Positions 44,561 to 53,290 of a DNA stretch of 64,000 bases are shown piece after piece. Under the pieces are notes generated by a model. It searched no databases. It was not told the origin of the DNA and saw only the letters and a list, made by a program, of their open reading frames with translations. How positions within the stretch are numbered: position 1 is the first letter of the stretch; each line of letters starts with the position of its first letter. A program made the position numbers and the translations under genes. Location of the stretch: the NCBI GenBank assembly GCA_965221935.1, contig CBDCSZ010000046.1, forward strand, positions 214,419 to 278,418, written 5' to 3'. The stretch is from JAPOXR01 sp965221935 (GTDB taxonomy: Bacteria > Pseudomonadota > Alphaproteobacteria > Rhodobacterales > Rhodobacteraceae).

Positions 44561-44809
44561 TTATTTATGATCATCAAGAAGCGCATCAACCAGGGCTCGA
44601 AGCGCCTCCAAATCGTCCGGCCGGAACAGCGACCGCCCCGCCGAGACCCGCTCGAAGTCGTCCACTGCGCGCTGATCCGTCCAGGCTGCCGGCAGACTGC
44701 GAACCCGCTCCTCACCGACAACGCAGCGCACCAGAGGAACACAACCCGTCGTCACGCACCGCAGCGCCGAAAACGCCTGACCCGACCACGGATGGAACGG
44801 ATGGGTCAC
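44561..44809 (-). CDS. DUF5372 (Y4bD/Y4pK family) protein, copy 2
   Basis: 82 residues, the same as 31516-31764 except for a change near the C-terminus (VDALLDDHK here, VDALPDDHK in copy 1). First gene of the inverted Y4b copy. Confidence 0.75.
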   Translation of the reverse strand: MTHPFHPWSGQAFSALRCVTTGCVPLVRCVVGEERVRSLPAAWTDQRAVDDFERVSAGRSLFRPDDLEALRALVDALLDDHK

Positions 44810-44871
44810 CTCAACGACAGCCGGCGGCTGTCGCGACAGTTCCTCTGAGTTTGCATTTGGTGACTGATAAC

Positions 44872-45210
44872 AAGGGCAAGGTGGAGCGGCCTTTCCGCTA
44901 CATCCGCCAGGATTTTTTCCTGGACCGGACGTTCCGGAACATGGAGGATCTCAACGCGCAGTTCGCGGTGTGGCTCGCGGAGACCGCCAACGCGCGGCGG
45001 CACGGCACGACCGGAAAAGTCGTCAGCGAGGCCTTCGCCGCGGAGCGGCCGCATCTCGCCGCTCTGCCCCGGATTCCGCACGAGGCGGTTCTGACCGAGG
45101 AGCGGCGGGTCAGCCACGAGGGCATGGTCTCGGTCGGCGGCAGCCTCTATTCCGTTCCCGACACCGCCCGAAAACAGAGGCGCGCCTCTCCAAATTATCC
45201 AGCACTTTAG
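44872..45210 (+). pseudogene. IS21-type IstA fragment (IS21a), from catalytic Glu onward
   Basis: KGKVERPFRYIRQDFFLDRT, FRNMEDLNAQFAVWLAETAN and VSHEGMVSVGGSLYSVPDTA belong to an IS21-family transposase. The 5' part is replaced by Y4b copy 2 exactly before KGK, and homology ends at ARK near 45175, after which a short unassigned stretch leads into IS21b. The matching istB fragment is at 55176-55803. Confidence 0.8.
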
Positions 45211-45591
45211 GGACTTGACCCCAGCTCTGGGCCGAGTACCGCGACGAGACTCAGGCGCGGGGCGGCGCGGCCTACAGCCTCAGCCAGTTCTGCGCGCTGC
45301 TCGGCGAGCGGCTTCGGGCCCGGTCCGCGCGGTCGGAGATCCGCTTCGACTACGCGCCCGGGCTCTACGGCATGTCGGACTTCTCCGGCAAGACGCTGCC
45401 GCTGCGCACGGCCGCCGGCGAGACCGACGCGGAGATCTTCGTCGCGGTTCTGCCGCATTCGGGCCTGATCTACGCCGAGGCGGTGCCGGACCAGAAGGTC
45501 CGCCACTGGACGATGGCGCACCGCCGGGCGCTGGAACACTTCGGCGGATCGCCCGGGCGCTGGGTCATCGATGATGTTCCCGGGAACATCA

Positions 45592-45679
45592 TCGATGTTA
45601 TGTGCCGTTGCCCGTGATGTGCCCTTGGCATCCCAAGGCGTTGATTCCGCTGGCGGGGCGCGCGCCCGGGGGAACATCA
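45592..45679 (+). repeat. RIT-2 terminal inverted repeat, left
   Basis: 88 bp starting TCGATGTTATGTGCCGTTGC, inverted at 51113-51200. It includes GTTATGT, also found in the RIT-1 junction core. Confidence 0.9.
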
Positions 45680-45774
45680 TTTTCACAGGGATTTCAGCCA
45701 TTCCAGCAGGGCTTCGTCATCGCGCCATTTCCCCCTTCGGTGGCGCCCCGCCGAAGCACTCACGGGGGGCTCGC

Positions 45775-47882
45775 CCATCTTTAACATTGTAGTGCGTAAC
45801 GCGTTGATTTCAAACGGGTAAAAAATCCGAATGGCACTACAATCCGGAGAGGCGGCCGTTTCGGGCCGCCGCCACGAATTGCCGGAATCGGTTCAGACGA
45901 TGGTCTTGGCGAGGTTCCTGGGCGGCGGCGCGAGGCCCGTCGCCCGGTAGATCTCCGCCTGTTCGGGGGAGGCGGATGCGGTCTTGCGGACATGCAGGGT
46001 CCTGCCGTCACGGCGCCTGAAGCTGGTTGTCGTGCGCTGCAGTGTCGCAAGCGTCTGGCGCACCGTCGTCCAGCTGTCGTGGATGTTTGCCGCTTTCATG
46101 GGTCTGCGCAGTGTCTGGACTGCCTGATAGGCGAGGACTGAGATGAACAGGTGAGCGTCGGCGCGCCCCTGTTTGTGATGGAAGATCGGACGCAGGCCGA
46201 GCTCGGATTTCAACGAGCGGAACACGGCTTCGGCGTCGGTGAGGGTCGCGCAGGTCTGCCACATGGTCTCTGCCGGCCAGTCGAGGATGTTGCTGCGCAG
46301 ACAGCAGACCCCGGGGTGGGTCAGCATGGAATTGTCGGCGGGATTGAGGTTCCAGGTGATGGCTGTTGCCCTGGTTCCGGCGCTGTCGGGGGTGACGGTG
46401 ATCTCGTAATGCCGGGCGACCCGCGCGTTTTCCTTTGCAAGCCGCCCGATCCGGCGCTGGATGTCGTCAAGCTTCTTGCGGGTCCTGGGGCGGGAGAGGC
46501 CGTCATGCAGTTTCTTCAGGCCGTCTTCGAGACGTGTCCTGAAACGATTGATGATGCCGCGTTCCTTTTCCGCCCGGGCTTCGGAAAGGCGCCGCAGCCA
46601 GGACTCCTTGTATTCCGTGCCGTCCTCTTCCTCGCGGGTGACGGATTCCTTGTGGATGGCGACCTTGTCGCATGACGCGGTCGTGATTGCCCTGGCCTCG
46701 TCGGAATCGAAGACCCGCTTGGTGGTGCGTGAGACCACGGGACAGCGATAGGCGCTGGCGCGCAGCCACCGCAGGTTGTCCTCGGTCGCGATGCCGCCGT
46801 CCATGATGACGACCGCGCCTTCCGGAGCGCCGAGGCTGGTGAGCATGTGCGTGAGTGTCCTGTGTTCGGTGACATTGCCGGCAAACACCCGGCTGCGCCG
46901 GACAAAGCCGCTGGCATCGAGAACCAGGCCAAGCGAAAGCAGCGGGCAGTCGCTGCGCCGTTCCTTCGAATGCCCGCGCCGCGCCTTGGGCTGGATTGGC
47001 GCCCGGCCTTCATAGAACGTGTTGGTGAGATCGCACAGCGCGATCGTCGGCTTGAGGTCGAACAGGGACCGGGCCCGGGCGAAGAGGTGATCCTCGATGC
47101 TGTCCTGATGGGCAAGGAGCAGATCCGAGGCGCGGTGGAGCGCCATGTCGCTCAGAGCGCCGAAATCGATCCCGAGCATCTCGCCGAGGGCGCTGTGCCG
47201 GCGCAGCCAGAAGTTGGTCGCCCGCTCCGGGTCCGGCGCGGCCATGCGCGCGACAATGGCCGCCAGGGCGCAGCAGCGCTGGCGGCGGTTGAAACCGAGA
47301 CCGTCGAACAATGCCGGCAGGCCGAGACCGGACAGCGCCTCGAGCCCGGCATGCTCGACACCGACCGAGCGCCCGTCGCTGTCGCTGGCGGAATTGACAT
47401 CAACACTCTGCCAGTCCCGCTTCGCGCCTTCCCCGCCGCTGTCTTTCCCGCGGCCAATCAGCAGGGCGGAGATTCTGCGGGCCTCGGCCTCGATCCCCGG
47501 ATCGGGATCGGCGAGGCCGAGGGCGGTCTGTCCGGTGAGATGATCCGAGATGCGTCGGCACAGGTCCGGCCAGTGCCCGCGCCCGATTGCAAAATGGCGC
47601 CCGAGATTGAGAACGGTGCGCTGACGGATCCTGTCCCCCTCGCGGCGGTTCTCGACCAGGCGGAAGGTGATTTGGTCGCTGCCGTCGCTGGCGGTGCCGG
47701 TCTTGGTCTGTCGAATGAACATGCGGCAGCTATAGCAAAAGGAATCCCCCGCCGCAAGGCATTACTCAAAAAACATGGCACTACAAACGATTCCTGAAAC
47801 ATCAAATCACAATAAATCAATGAGTTGCGAATCGAACACCGTCAAATCGACCTCAAATCCAACGCAGAAATGTTAAAGATGG
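45775..47882 (-). mobile_element. IS1634-type insertion sequence in RIT-2
   Basis: A 2108-bp element with inverted ends CCATCTTTAACATT, flanked by a 6-bp direct repeat GCTCGC (45769-45774, 47883-47888). It holds one intact transposase gene. A second internal palindrome, TTGTAGTGC...GGCACTACAA, lies near the left end. Confidence 0.85.
45893..47722 (-). CDS. IS1634-family transposase
   Basis: A protein of 609 residues: MFIRQTKTGTASDGSDQITF, LVENRREGDRIRQRTVLNLG, CDLTNTFYEG (first Asp), GAVVIMDGGIATEDNLRWLR (second Asp), then LTDAEAVFRSLKSELGLRPI with the Glu-containing helix and FHHKQGRADAHLFISVLAYQ. This is the IS1634 branch of the IS4 superfamily. The gene is complete and sits alone in its IS. 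It is not the same lineage as the fragment at 28648-29169. Confidence 0.9.
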   Translation of the reverse strand: MFIRQTKTGTASDGSDQITFRLVENRREGDRIRQRTVLNLGRHFAIGRGHWPDLCRRISDHLTGQTALGLADPDPGIEAEARRISALLIGRGKDSGGEGAKRDWQSVDVNSASDSDGRSVGVEHAGLEALSGLGLPALFDGLGFNRRQRCCALAAIVARMAAPDPERATNFWLRRHSALGEMLGIDFGALSDMALHRASDLLLAHQDSIEDHLFARARSLFDLKPTIALCDLTNTFYEGRAPIQPKARRGHSKERRSDCPLLSLGLVLDASGFVRRSRVFAGNVTEHRTLTHMLTSLGAPEGAVVIMDGGIATEDNLRWLRASAYRCPVVSRTTKRVFDSDEARAITTASCDKVAIHKESVTREEEDGTEYKESWLRRLSEARAEKERGIINRFRTRLEDGLKKLHDGLSRPRTRKKLDDIQRRIGRLAKENARVARHYEITVTPDSAGTRATAITWNLNPADNSMLTHPGVCCLRSNILDWPAETMWQTCATLTDAEAVFRSLKSELGLRPIFHHKQGRADAHLFISVLAYQAVQTLRRPMKAANIHDSWTTVRQTLATLQRTTTSFRRRDGRTLHVRKTASASPEQAEIYRATGLAPPPRNLAKTIV

Positions 47883-48797
47883 GCTCGCACGCATCGAGTG
47901 CCTGGGCTTTCATCTGAACGGTGATTTCGGCGTAGCGATTCGTCGTGTCCAGGCTGACATGCCCGAGCCAGGCCCGGATCACGTTGACCTCGACGCCCGC
48001 CTCGAGCAGATGAACCGCTGCTGTGTGCCTGAAGGTATGCGGAGAGACGGCCTCCCTGCCCGGCTCCCGCCCGGCAGCGGCATGCCGACGCACGATCTTG
48101 TAGATCCCGAACCGCGTGAGCGGCCGGCCCGCACGGGAGACGAACACCGGCCCGTCGGCGCGCGTCCGGCGGTCGCCAAGCAGTTCGAGCAGGCACTCCG
48201 CGGTGGGCGTCCAGAGCGGACAGACCCGCCACTTGTCTCCCTTGCCGTGCAGATGAACCCGCGGCGAGGCCCCGAACACAAGGTTCTCGACACGAAGCCG
48301 CGCCACCTCCTGGACCCGCGCACCGGTGTTGTACAAAAACAGCAGCAGCGTGCGGTCACGGAGCGCGAGCGGTCCGCTTGAAGGCAGCGCATCGAACAGC
48401 GCCTCGACCTCGTCACGATGCAGGAACCGTGCGCGCGGGGGCGGCGTTCGCTTCGTCGGCACGCCGGCCAGGCGTTGCGCTTCCTCGAGGAACTCGGGCC
48501 TGCGCCCGGCGGCATATTCGAACCAGCCGCGAAGTGCCGCCAGGCGCTGGTTGCGGGTGGCGATCGAGTTTCCCCGCTGCGTCTCCAGATAGCGAAGGAA
48601 TCGCAGGACCCCTTCGCAGGTGAGGTCGCCGAGCCGGAGGCGGGTCAGCTTGCATCGCCTCTCGCGTGCGACGAATTGCAGGTACAGCGCCACGGCATCG
48701 CGATAGTTGCGGACCGTCGTCGGCTGGAGCCCCTTCCGGCACGGCAGATGATCCTCGAAGAAGCTGCGCAGCAACGGCCCCAGCGTCTGCGGCGCCT

Positions 48798-49793
48798 TCA
48801 TGGCGCGCGCCTCTCGACCGCCGGCGCGGCATAGCGCTCGAAGCGGTGGTTCGCCTGCTCCAGCAGTTCCGGCGTGATCGTCAGGTACCATGCGGTCGAC
48901 TCCGGGGAGACATGCCCGAGGAAGGTCGAGAGGTGGATCAGCCGCCCGGAGACATCGATCCCCGAGCGGTACCATCGCAGGAGCGTCCCGACGGCAAAGC
49001 TGTGGCGAAGGCTGTGTGGCCTGGGCGGCGAGACCCCCGGGGGCGGAACGAACGCCGGATGGCCGGTCACGAGGTGATGGAAGGTCTGGGAGATCGTGCC
49101 CGCGGAGACGGGACGCCCCTTCCGGAAGGAGAACAGCGGCGCTTGGTCCGAACGCGCGTCAGGACGGCGATCCAGGTCCGACACGTATCCCGCCAGCGCC
49201 GCTTCGAGCCGCGGACCGAAGGGCACGAGTCTGTCCTTGGCAAACTTAGTCTGCCGGATCCACAGGACGCGACGCTCGAAGTTTACGTCGCCCAGCTGCA
49301 GCCGGGAGACCTCTCCGATGCGCAGGCCAAGGGCATACATCATGGCGAAGACGAGGTGGTAGGTCGGTCCTCGGTTCGGGGCGGTGGACCGGTCCGGAAG
49401 AGTCCGGCTGGCATCGAGAAGAAGCCTTGCCTGGGCTGGTTTGAACAGAAACGGCACGGGTCGCGGACCGGCACGCCGGGGGCGTGCCCGTACCGGAGAG
49501 CGCTCGATCCGTTCCTGAACGACCAGCCAGTCGAAGAAGCAGCGGATCACGCCAAGCAGGTGATTGTGACTGCGCACGGACGCACGCAGGCGAGAGGCGA
49601 CGAAAGCCTCGACGAGAAAGGAATCGATCTCCAGAAGAGCATCAGCTTGCCGTTCGCACAAAAAGCGGTCGAACAGGTGCAGCGCACATTCCTCGGTGAC
49701 GTACTTGCGTCCCAGGCTGCGCTTGTGCTGCACGTATCGCTTGATGTCTTCGCCAAGAAAGCTGTTCCAGTGCATGGAATGGGCGCCGTTCAT
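48798..49793 (-). CDS. Tyrosine recombinase RitB of RIT-2
   Basis: A protein of 331 residues: IKRYVQHKRSLGRKYVTEEC, MYALGLRIGEVSRLQLGDVN (Arg), FAKDRLVPF (Lys), HSLRHSFAVGTLLRWYRSGI (His, Arg) and LSTFLGHVSPESTAWYLTIT (His, Tyr). Its ATG overlaps the ritA stop and its TGA overlaps the ritC start, both as ATGA, so the trio is translationally coupled. Intact. Confidence 0.92.
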   Translation of the reverse strand: MNGAHSMHWNSFLGEDIKRYVQHKRSLGRKYVTEECALHLFDRFLCERQADALLEIDSFLVEAFVASRLRASVRSHNHLLGVIRCFFDWLVVQERIERSPVRARPRRAGPRPVPFLFKPAQARLLLDASRTLPDRSTAPNRGPTYHLVFAMMYALGLRIGEVSRLQLGDVNFERRVLWIRQTKFAKDRLVPFGPRLEAALAGYVSDLDRRPDARSDQAPLFSFRKGRPVSAGTISQTFHHLVTGHPAFVPPPGVSPPRPHSLRHSFAVGTLLRWYRSGIDVSGRLIHLSTFLGHVSPESTAWYLTITPELLEQANHRFERYAAPAVERRAP

Positions 49794-51055
49794 AGCAGCG
49801 CCTCCCCGTCGCCGATGGCGACGTCGCGCAGCGACGCGATGTCGACCTTGGTGTAGACTTCGGTGGATTGCGGACTCCGGTGCCCGACATAGTCCCCGAT
49901 GGTCTTGAAAGGGAACTGCGCGTCGACGAGCCGCTGCACGCAGCTGTGGCGCAGCGTGTGCGAGCCGGGACGCCGCACGCGAATGCCGGCCTTGCGCAGG
50001 TAGTGCGTCGCACGGTTCGAGACGGCGTGTTGCGTCATCGGCGTGCGCGGGGCAAGAACGCGGAGGAAGACCTGACGGTGAGATGCCGCGGGCCGTGCTT
50101 TTTCGAGATGGTCGAGCAGCGCCTCGCCGACGACGCTCGACAACGGATAGGCGGTGCAGTGTCCGGCCTTGCGTTCGGGAACAAGCAGGCGCTCGCGTTC
50201 CCAGTCGATGTCGTCGAGTGTCAGCGCGGCAATCTCCTGCGCGCGCAGTCCGTAGGTCACGAGCAGCAGCAGGATCGCGTAGTCCCGCTTGCCGACCGCG
50301 ACGCGCCGGTCAACGCCCTCGAGCATCCTTCGAACCTCGTCCCAGCTGATCGACCGCGGCACGGTTGACAGGCGGTGCCTGCGCGGCGCCTCGATCACGC
50401 CCGACAGGTCGCGTGCAATGACACCTTCCCGAAAGGCGTAGCGCAGGAACACCCGGAGAGCGCAGCACAGCCCGGTCATGGAGGTTCCGCTCAGTCCGCG
50501 GCCCGCCTCGGTCACGAAGGCGCTGAGAATCGCTGGCGAGAGCTCGGCGAGTCGCTCCACCCCGATGCGGGCCAGATATCGTTCGACAGTGCGAAGATTG
50601 TGGCCGTAGTGGTGCACCGATGCATCGCGCAGACCGCGCTCCTCGCGCAGGTAGGTGAAGAACCCCGGAGCCTCGTCCAGGAACGGGTCGCGGACAAGCG
50701 GCAAGCGACCGCGTCCGACAAACGACGGAACCTGGAGAGCGACAAACTGCTCGACCGGGCCGCGAACTTCGTTGCCGTGCTTGCGACGGCGATCGGCGCT
50801 GGAGCTGGCCGCCCGCTCGTCGACCCAGCGGGTGACGAAAGGCTCGACAAGGTCGGGGAGTTCCTCGCAGGTCCTTGCTCCGCGATCCCACGCGAATGCC
50901 GCGAACCGCTTCAGAACCGGCACGCGCGACCGAACGCACGCCGAAGCATATCCATGGTCCGACAGCCAGGAAACGTAGCGCTCGATGGCGTCGCCGAGCC
51001 AGCAGGCGCGAATCTCGTCGATGGTGACGGGCTTGAGGAAGTACTGTTCCAACAT
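49790..51055 (-). CDS. Tyrosine recombinase RitA of RIT-2
   Basis: A protein of 421 residues starting MLEQYFLKPVTIDEIRACWL. It has LLVTYGLRAQEIAALTLDDI (Arg), SHTLRHSCVQRLVDAQFPFK (His, Arg) and YVGHRSPQSTEVYTKVDIAS (His, Tyr). It is first in the trio, starting just inside the right terminal repeat with GAAAGGAGAT-like purines upstream. Intact and clearly related to, but diverged from, RitA of RIT-1. Confidence 0.92.
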   Translation of the reverse strand: MLEQYFLKPVTIDEIRACWLGDAIERYVSWLSDHGYASACVRSRVPVLKRFAAFAWDRGARTCEELPDLVEPFVTRWVDERAASSSADRRRKHGNEVRGPVEQFVALQVPSFVGRGRLPLVRDPFLDEAPGFFTYLREERGLRDASVHHYGHNLRTVERYLARIGVERLAELSPAILSAFVTEAGRGLSGTSMTGLCCALRVFLRYAFREGVIARDLSGVIEAPRRHRLSTVPRSISWDEVRRMLEGVDRRVAVGKRDYAILLLLVTYGLRAQEIAALTLDDIDWERERLLVPERKAGHCTAYPLSSVVGEALLDHLEKARPAASHRQVFLRVLAPRTPMTQHAVSNRATHYLRKAGIRVRRPGSHTLRHSCVQRLVDAQFPFKTIGDYVGHRSPQSTEVYTKVDIASLRDVAIGDGEALL

Positions 51056-51112
51056 GACAATCTCCTTTCCGTTGGATGGGAAAGGAGATCATGCGCCACT
51101 TTGGGCACTTTG

Positions 51113-51200
51113 TGATGTTCCCCCGGGCGCGCGCCCCGCCAGCGGAATCAACGCCTTGGGATGCCAAGGGCACATCACGGGCAACGGCACATAACATCGA
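51113..51200 (-). repeat. RIT-2 terminal inverted repeat, right
   Basis: Inverted copy of 45592-45679 (88 bp). It ends in ATCGA, shared with the target gene. Confidence 0.9.
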
Positions 51201-52133
51201 CAACCTGAAGTCCGGGGTCTCCAGGGCGGACCGCGAGGAGCCCCGCCTCAACCCGAGCTTCCGGGAGTTCGCCGAGCGCCACAGCCTGGCGGTTCTCCCC
51301 GCCCGCGTGAACAGTCCCCGGGACAAAGGCGCGGTCGAGTCGGCGGTGAAAACGGTGCAGTCCCGCGTCCTGCTGCCGCTGCGCCGCGAGACGTTCTTCT
51401 CGCTCGGGGCGATGAACGACGCTGTCCGCCGCGGGCTCGAGCGGCTCAACGACGCGCCGACGGCGCGCGGACAAAGCCGCCGGGCGGCGTTCGAGGCGAA
51501 CGAGCGGGCGGCCCTTTCCCCGCTTCCCGAACATCCGTGGGAGTGGGGCGAGTGGTTCGTCCGCAAGGTGGGGCCGAACAGCCATGTCGCTTATGAGCGC
51601 AACCACTACTCCGTGCCCGAGGGCCATATCGGGCGCGGCGTCGAAGTGCGCGCCGGCGAGCGCATGATCGAGGTGTTCCTTAAACGGGGCGGCGAGCGCA
51701 TCGCCGTCCACCGCCTTGAGACCGGCCGCCACAGATACGCGACCGATCCGGACCACATGCCCGGCCGCCTCAGGGCCGCGCGCGACATCCGCAGACCCGA
51801 TTACGGCGGGTTCCTGCTCGGCAAGGCGCGCCGGATCGGCGGCAACGCGCTGGCCTGGGCGGAGCGCTGCATGGCCTCGCGGGACTTTCCGGAGCAGGCG
51901 TTCACAGCCGTGCAGGGCATGACCCGCCTCGCCGAGACCCACGGCGACGGCCGCGTCGACGCCGCGTGCGCCGAGGCTCTGGACCTTGACCGCCTCTCCT
52001 CCGGCTTTCTGCGCGCCCGTCTCAAAAACGGCGGCCCGGCGGCTCCCCGCCGCCCGGAGGCCGGGGAGATCATCCCCGCCCACGCGAACGTCCGCGGGGG
52101 ATCCTACTACTCGAAGACACAGGGAGAGAGACA

Positions 52134-52893
52134 ATGACACTGCGTCAGCCCAACATCGAACACATGCTGCGGCTCGGCCTGTCCGGCATGGCCGAGGCTC
52201 TGCGCGAGCAGAGCGACATCGCCGACATCGGGCAGCTCGGCTTCGACGACCGCCTCGCCATGCTGCTTGAGCGCGAAGTCACGCACCGCAATCAGAAGAG
52301 CTATCTGAACAACCTGCGCCAGGCTCAGCTCCGCATCCGCGCCGATGTGCAGGACGTCGACTGCGGAGCCGGCCGCGGCATCGCCCGCAGAACGCTGACC
52401 CAGCTCGCCGCCGGCGACTGGATCCGGCAGGGGATCAACCTGATCGTGGAAGGGCCGACCGGATCCGGAAAAACCTTTCTGGTCTGCGCCCTGGCGCACC
52501 AGGCCTGCCGCCAGAGGCAGTCCGTGCTCTACCGCCGCGGTCCCCGAGCTGGTCTCGGCGCTCGACCGCGGGCGGGACGGGGAGATCCACGGGCGGCTGA
52601 TGCGCCGCCTCGCCAGCGTCTCGCTGCTGGTCCTTGACGACTGGGGCCTGCAGGGCTTCTCCGCCGAGGGCCGGCGGGATCTGCTGGAAACCGTCGAGCA
52701 GCGCTACGGGCGCAAGTCCATCGTGATCGCCAGCCAGATTCCGGTGGACCGCTGGCCCGAAGTGATCGGAGAGCCGACGATCGCCGACGCCGTGCTCGAC
52801 CGCATCGTCCACAACGCCTACCGCATCGAGCTGGCCGGCGAGTCCCAGCGCAAGAGGAACGCGCCGCCGCCGCTGGACGGCGGAACAGCATGA
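52134..52893 (+). pseudogene. IstB ATPase of IS21b copy 1, frameshifted
   Basis: Begins MTLRQPNIEHMLRLGLSGMA, Walker A VEGPTGSGKTFLVCALA. One extra G near 52539 (CGCCGCGGTCC instead of CGCCGCGTCC in the intact copy) shifts the frame after VLYRR; the correct frame resumes as VPELVSALDRGRDGEIHGRL. The start overlaps the istA end (ATGA). Confidence 0.88.
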
Positions 52894-53257
52894 AGGAGGC
52901 GCCGGCCTGCCGGCCGGCGTCCAGGGGCGCCTGCGGCGCCGGGACTCTGATCCAGACTCATTCTGATTCCCGGAACGCGCGGCGGCCCTGCCATATGGGG
53001 CGGCCGCCGCGTTCCGGACTTGAATGCCAGGGACGGCTCGCTTACGCTCGCAGAGGGCCGGCCTCCGGCCAGCCCGCCAACGGCAACACAGGAGGAATGA
53101 ACCCGGGCATCAGTTCCGGAAGAGACACTGCGCTTCGCGCCGATCGACGCCGTCAAGTCCGACCGGATTCTTGGTCAAGTGTCGCCGGAATCCTGGTCAA
53201 GTGTGACCGGATTCTTGGATCGCGGTAGGAAACCGGGTTGCCCCGGTCCCCCCGCGC

Positions 53258-53290
53258 AGATCCGGACGTGCGCGTTAACGCATCCGGCTC
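53258..53290 (-). ncRNA. Group II intron domain V
   Basis: On the minus strand GAGCCGGATGCGTTAACGCG followed by CACGTCCGGATCT folds as the compact domain V hairpin, with the catalytic AGC-like triad and the GUCC/GGAU base pairing. The maturase stop codon (TAA) lies inside its loop side, so ORF and ribozyme overlap. Confidence 0.75.

Larger units (their letters stand above)
43216..44871 (-). mobile_element. Y4b-type element copy 2, truncated by RIT-1
   Basis: Inverted, nearly identical copy of the element at 31455-37329 but without Tn-B. The DUF5372 side ends at GACTGATAAC next to AAGGGCAAGGTGGAGCGG of an IS21-type istA gene. The recombinase side ends at RIT-1. Confidence 0.8.
45683..48801 (-). 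pseudogene. Tyrosine recombinase RitC of RIT-2, split by an IS1634-type element (48801-47883 and 45774-45683)
   Basis: From ATG 48801 (overlapping the ritB stop) the protein has KGLQPTTVRNYRDAVALYLQ, LYNTGARVQEVARLRVENLV, HGKGDKWRV, HTFRHTAAVHLLEAGVEVNV and LGHVSLDTTNRYAEI. The IS enters after the codons for DACEP. The last 30 codons, ending DDEALLEWLKSL, lie on the other side, so only the tail is displaced and a slightly altered active enzyme is possible. Confidence 0.85.
45572..51200 (-). mobile_element. RIT-2: recombinase-in-trio element
   Basis: Three coupled tyrosine recombinase genes (ritA 49790-51055, ritB 48798-49793, ritC split) between 88-bp inverted repeats at 45592-45679 and 51113-51200. 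The left junction has an extra 20 bp with the palindrome GATGTTCCCGGGAACATC. ATCGA is present at both junctions (45567-45571, 51196-51200). Joining the two ends as a circle gives a perfect 50-bp palindrome centred on CCCGGG. Confidence 0.88.
45221..52137 (+). pseudogene. IstA of IS21b copy 1, split by RIT-2 (45221-45571 and 51201-52137)
   Basis: The two parts join at GTCATCGA/CAACCTG, coding for RWVIDNLKSG, as in the intact istA at 59751-61346. The D of VIDN is the second catalytic Asp, so RIT-2 sits in an active-site codon. The N-terminal about 110 residues are also missing. Confidence 0.88.

Noticed and set aside
45175..45220. End of another IS between IS21a and IS21b
   Set aside because: The short stretch ending in GGGACTTGACCC looks like a junction or end, but no matching partner end was found in the window.
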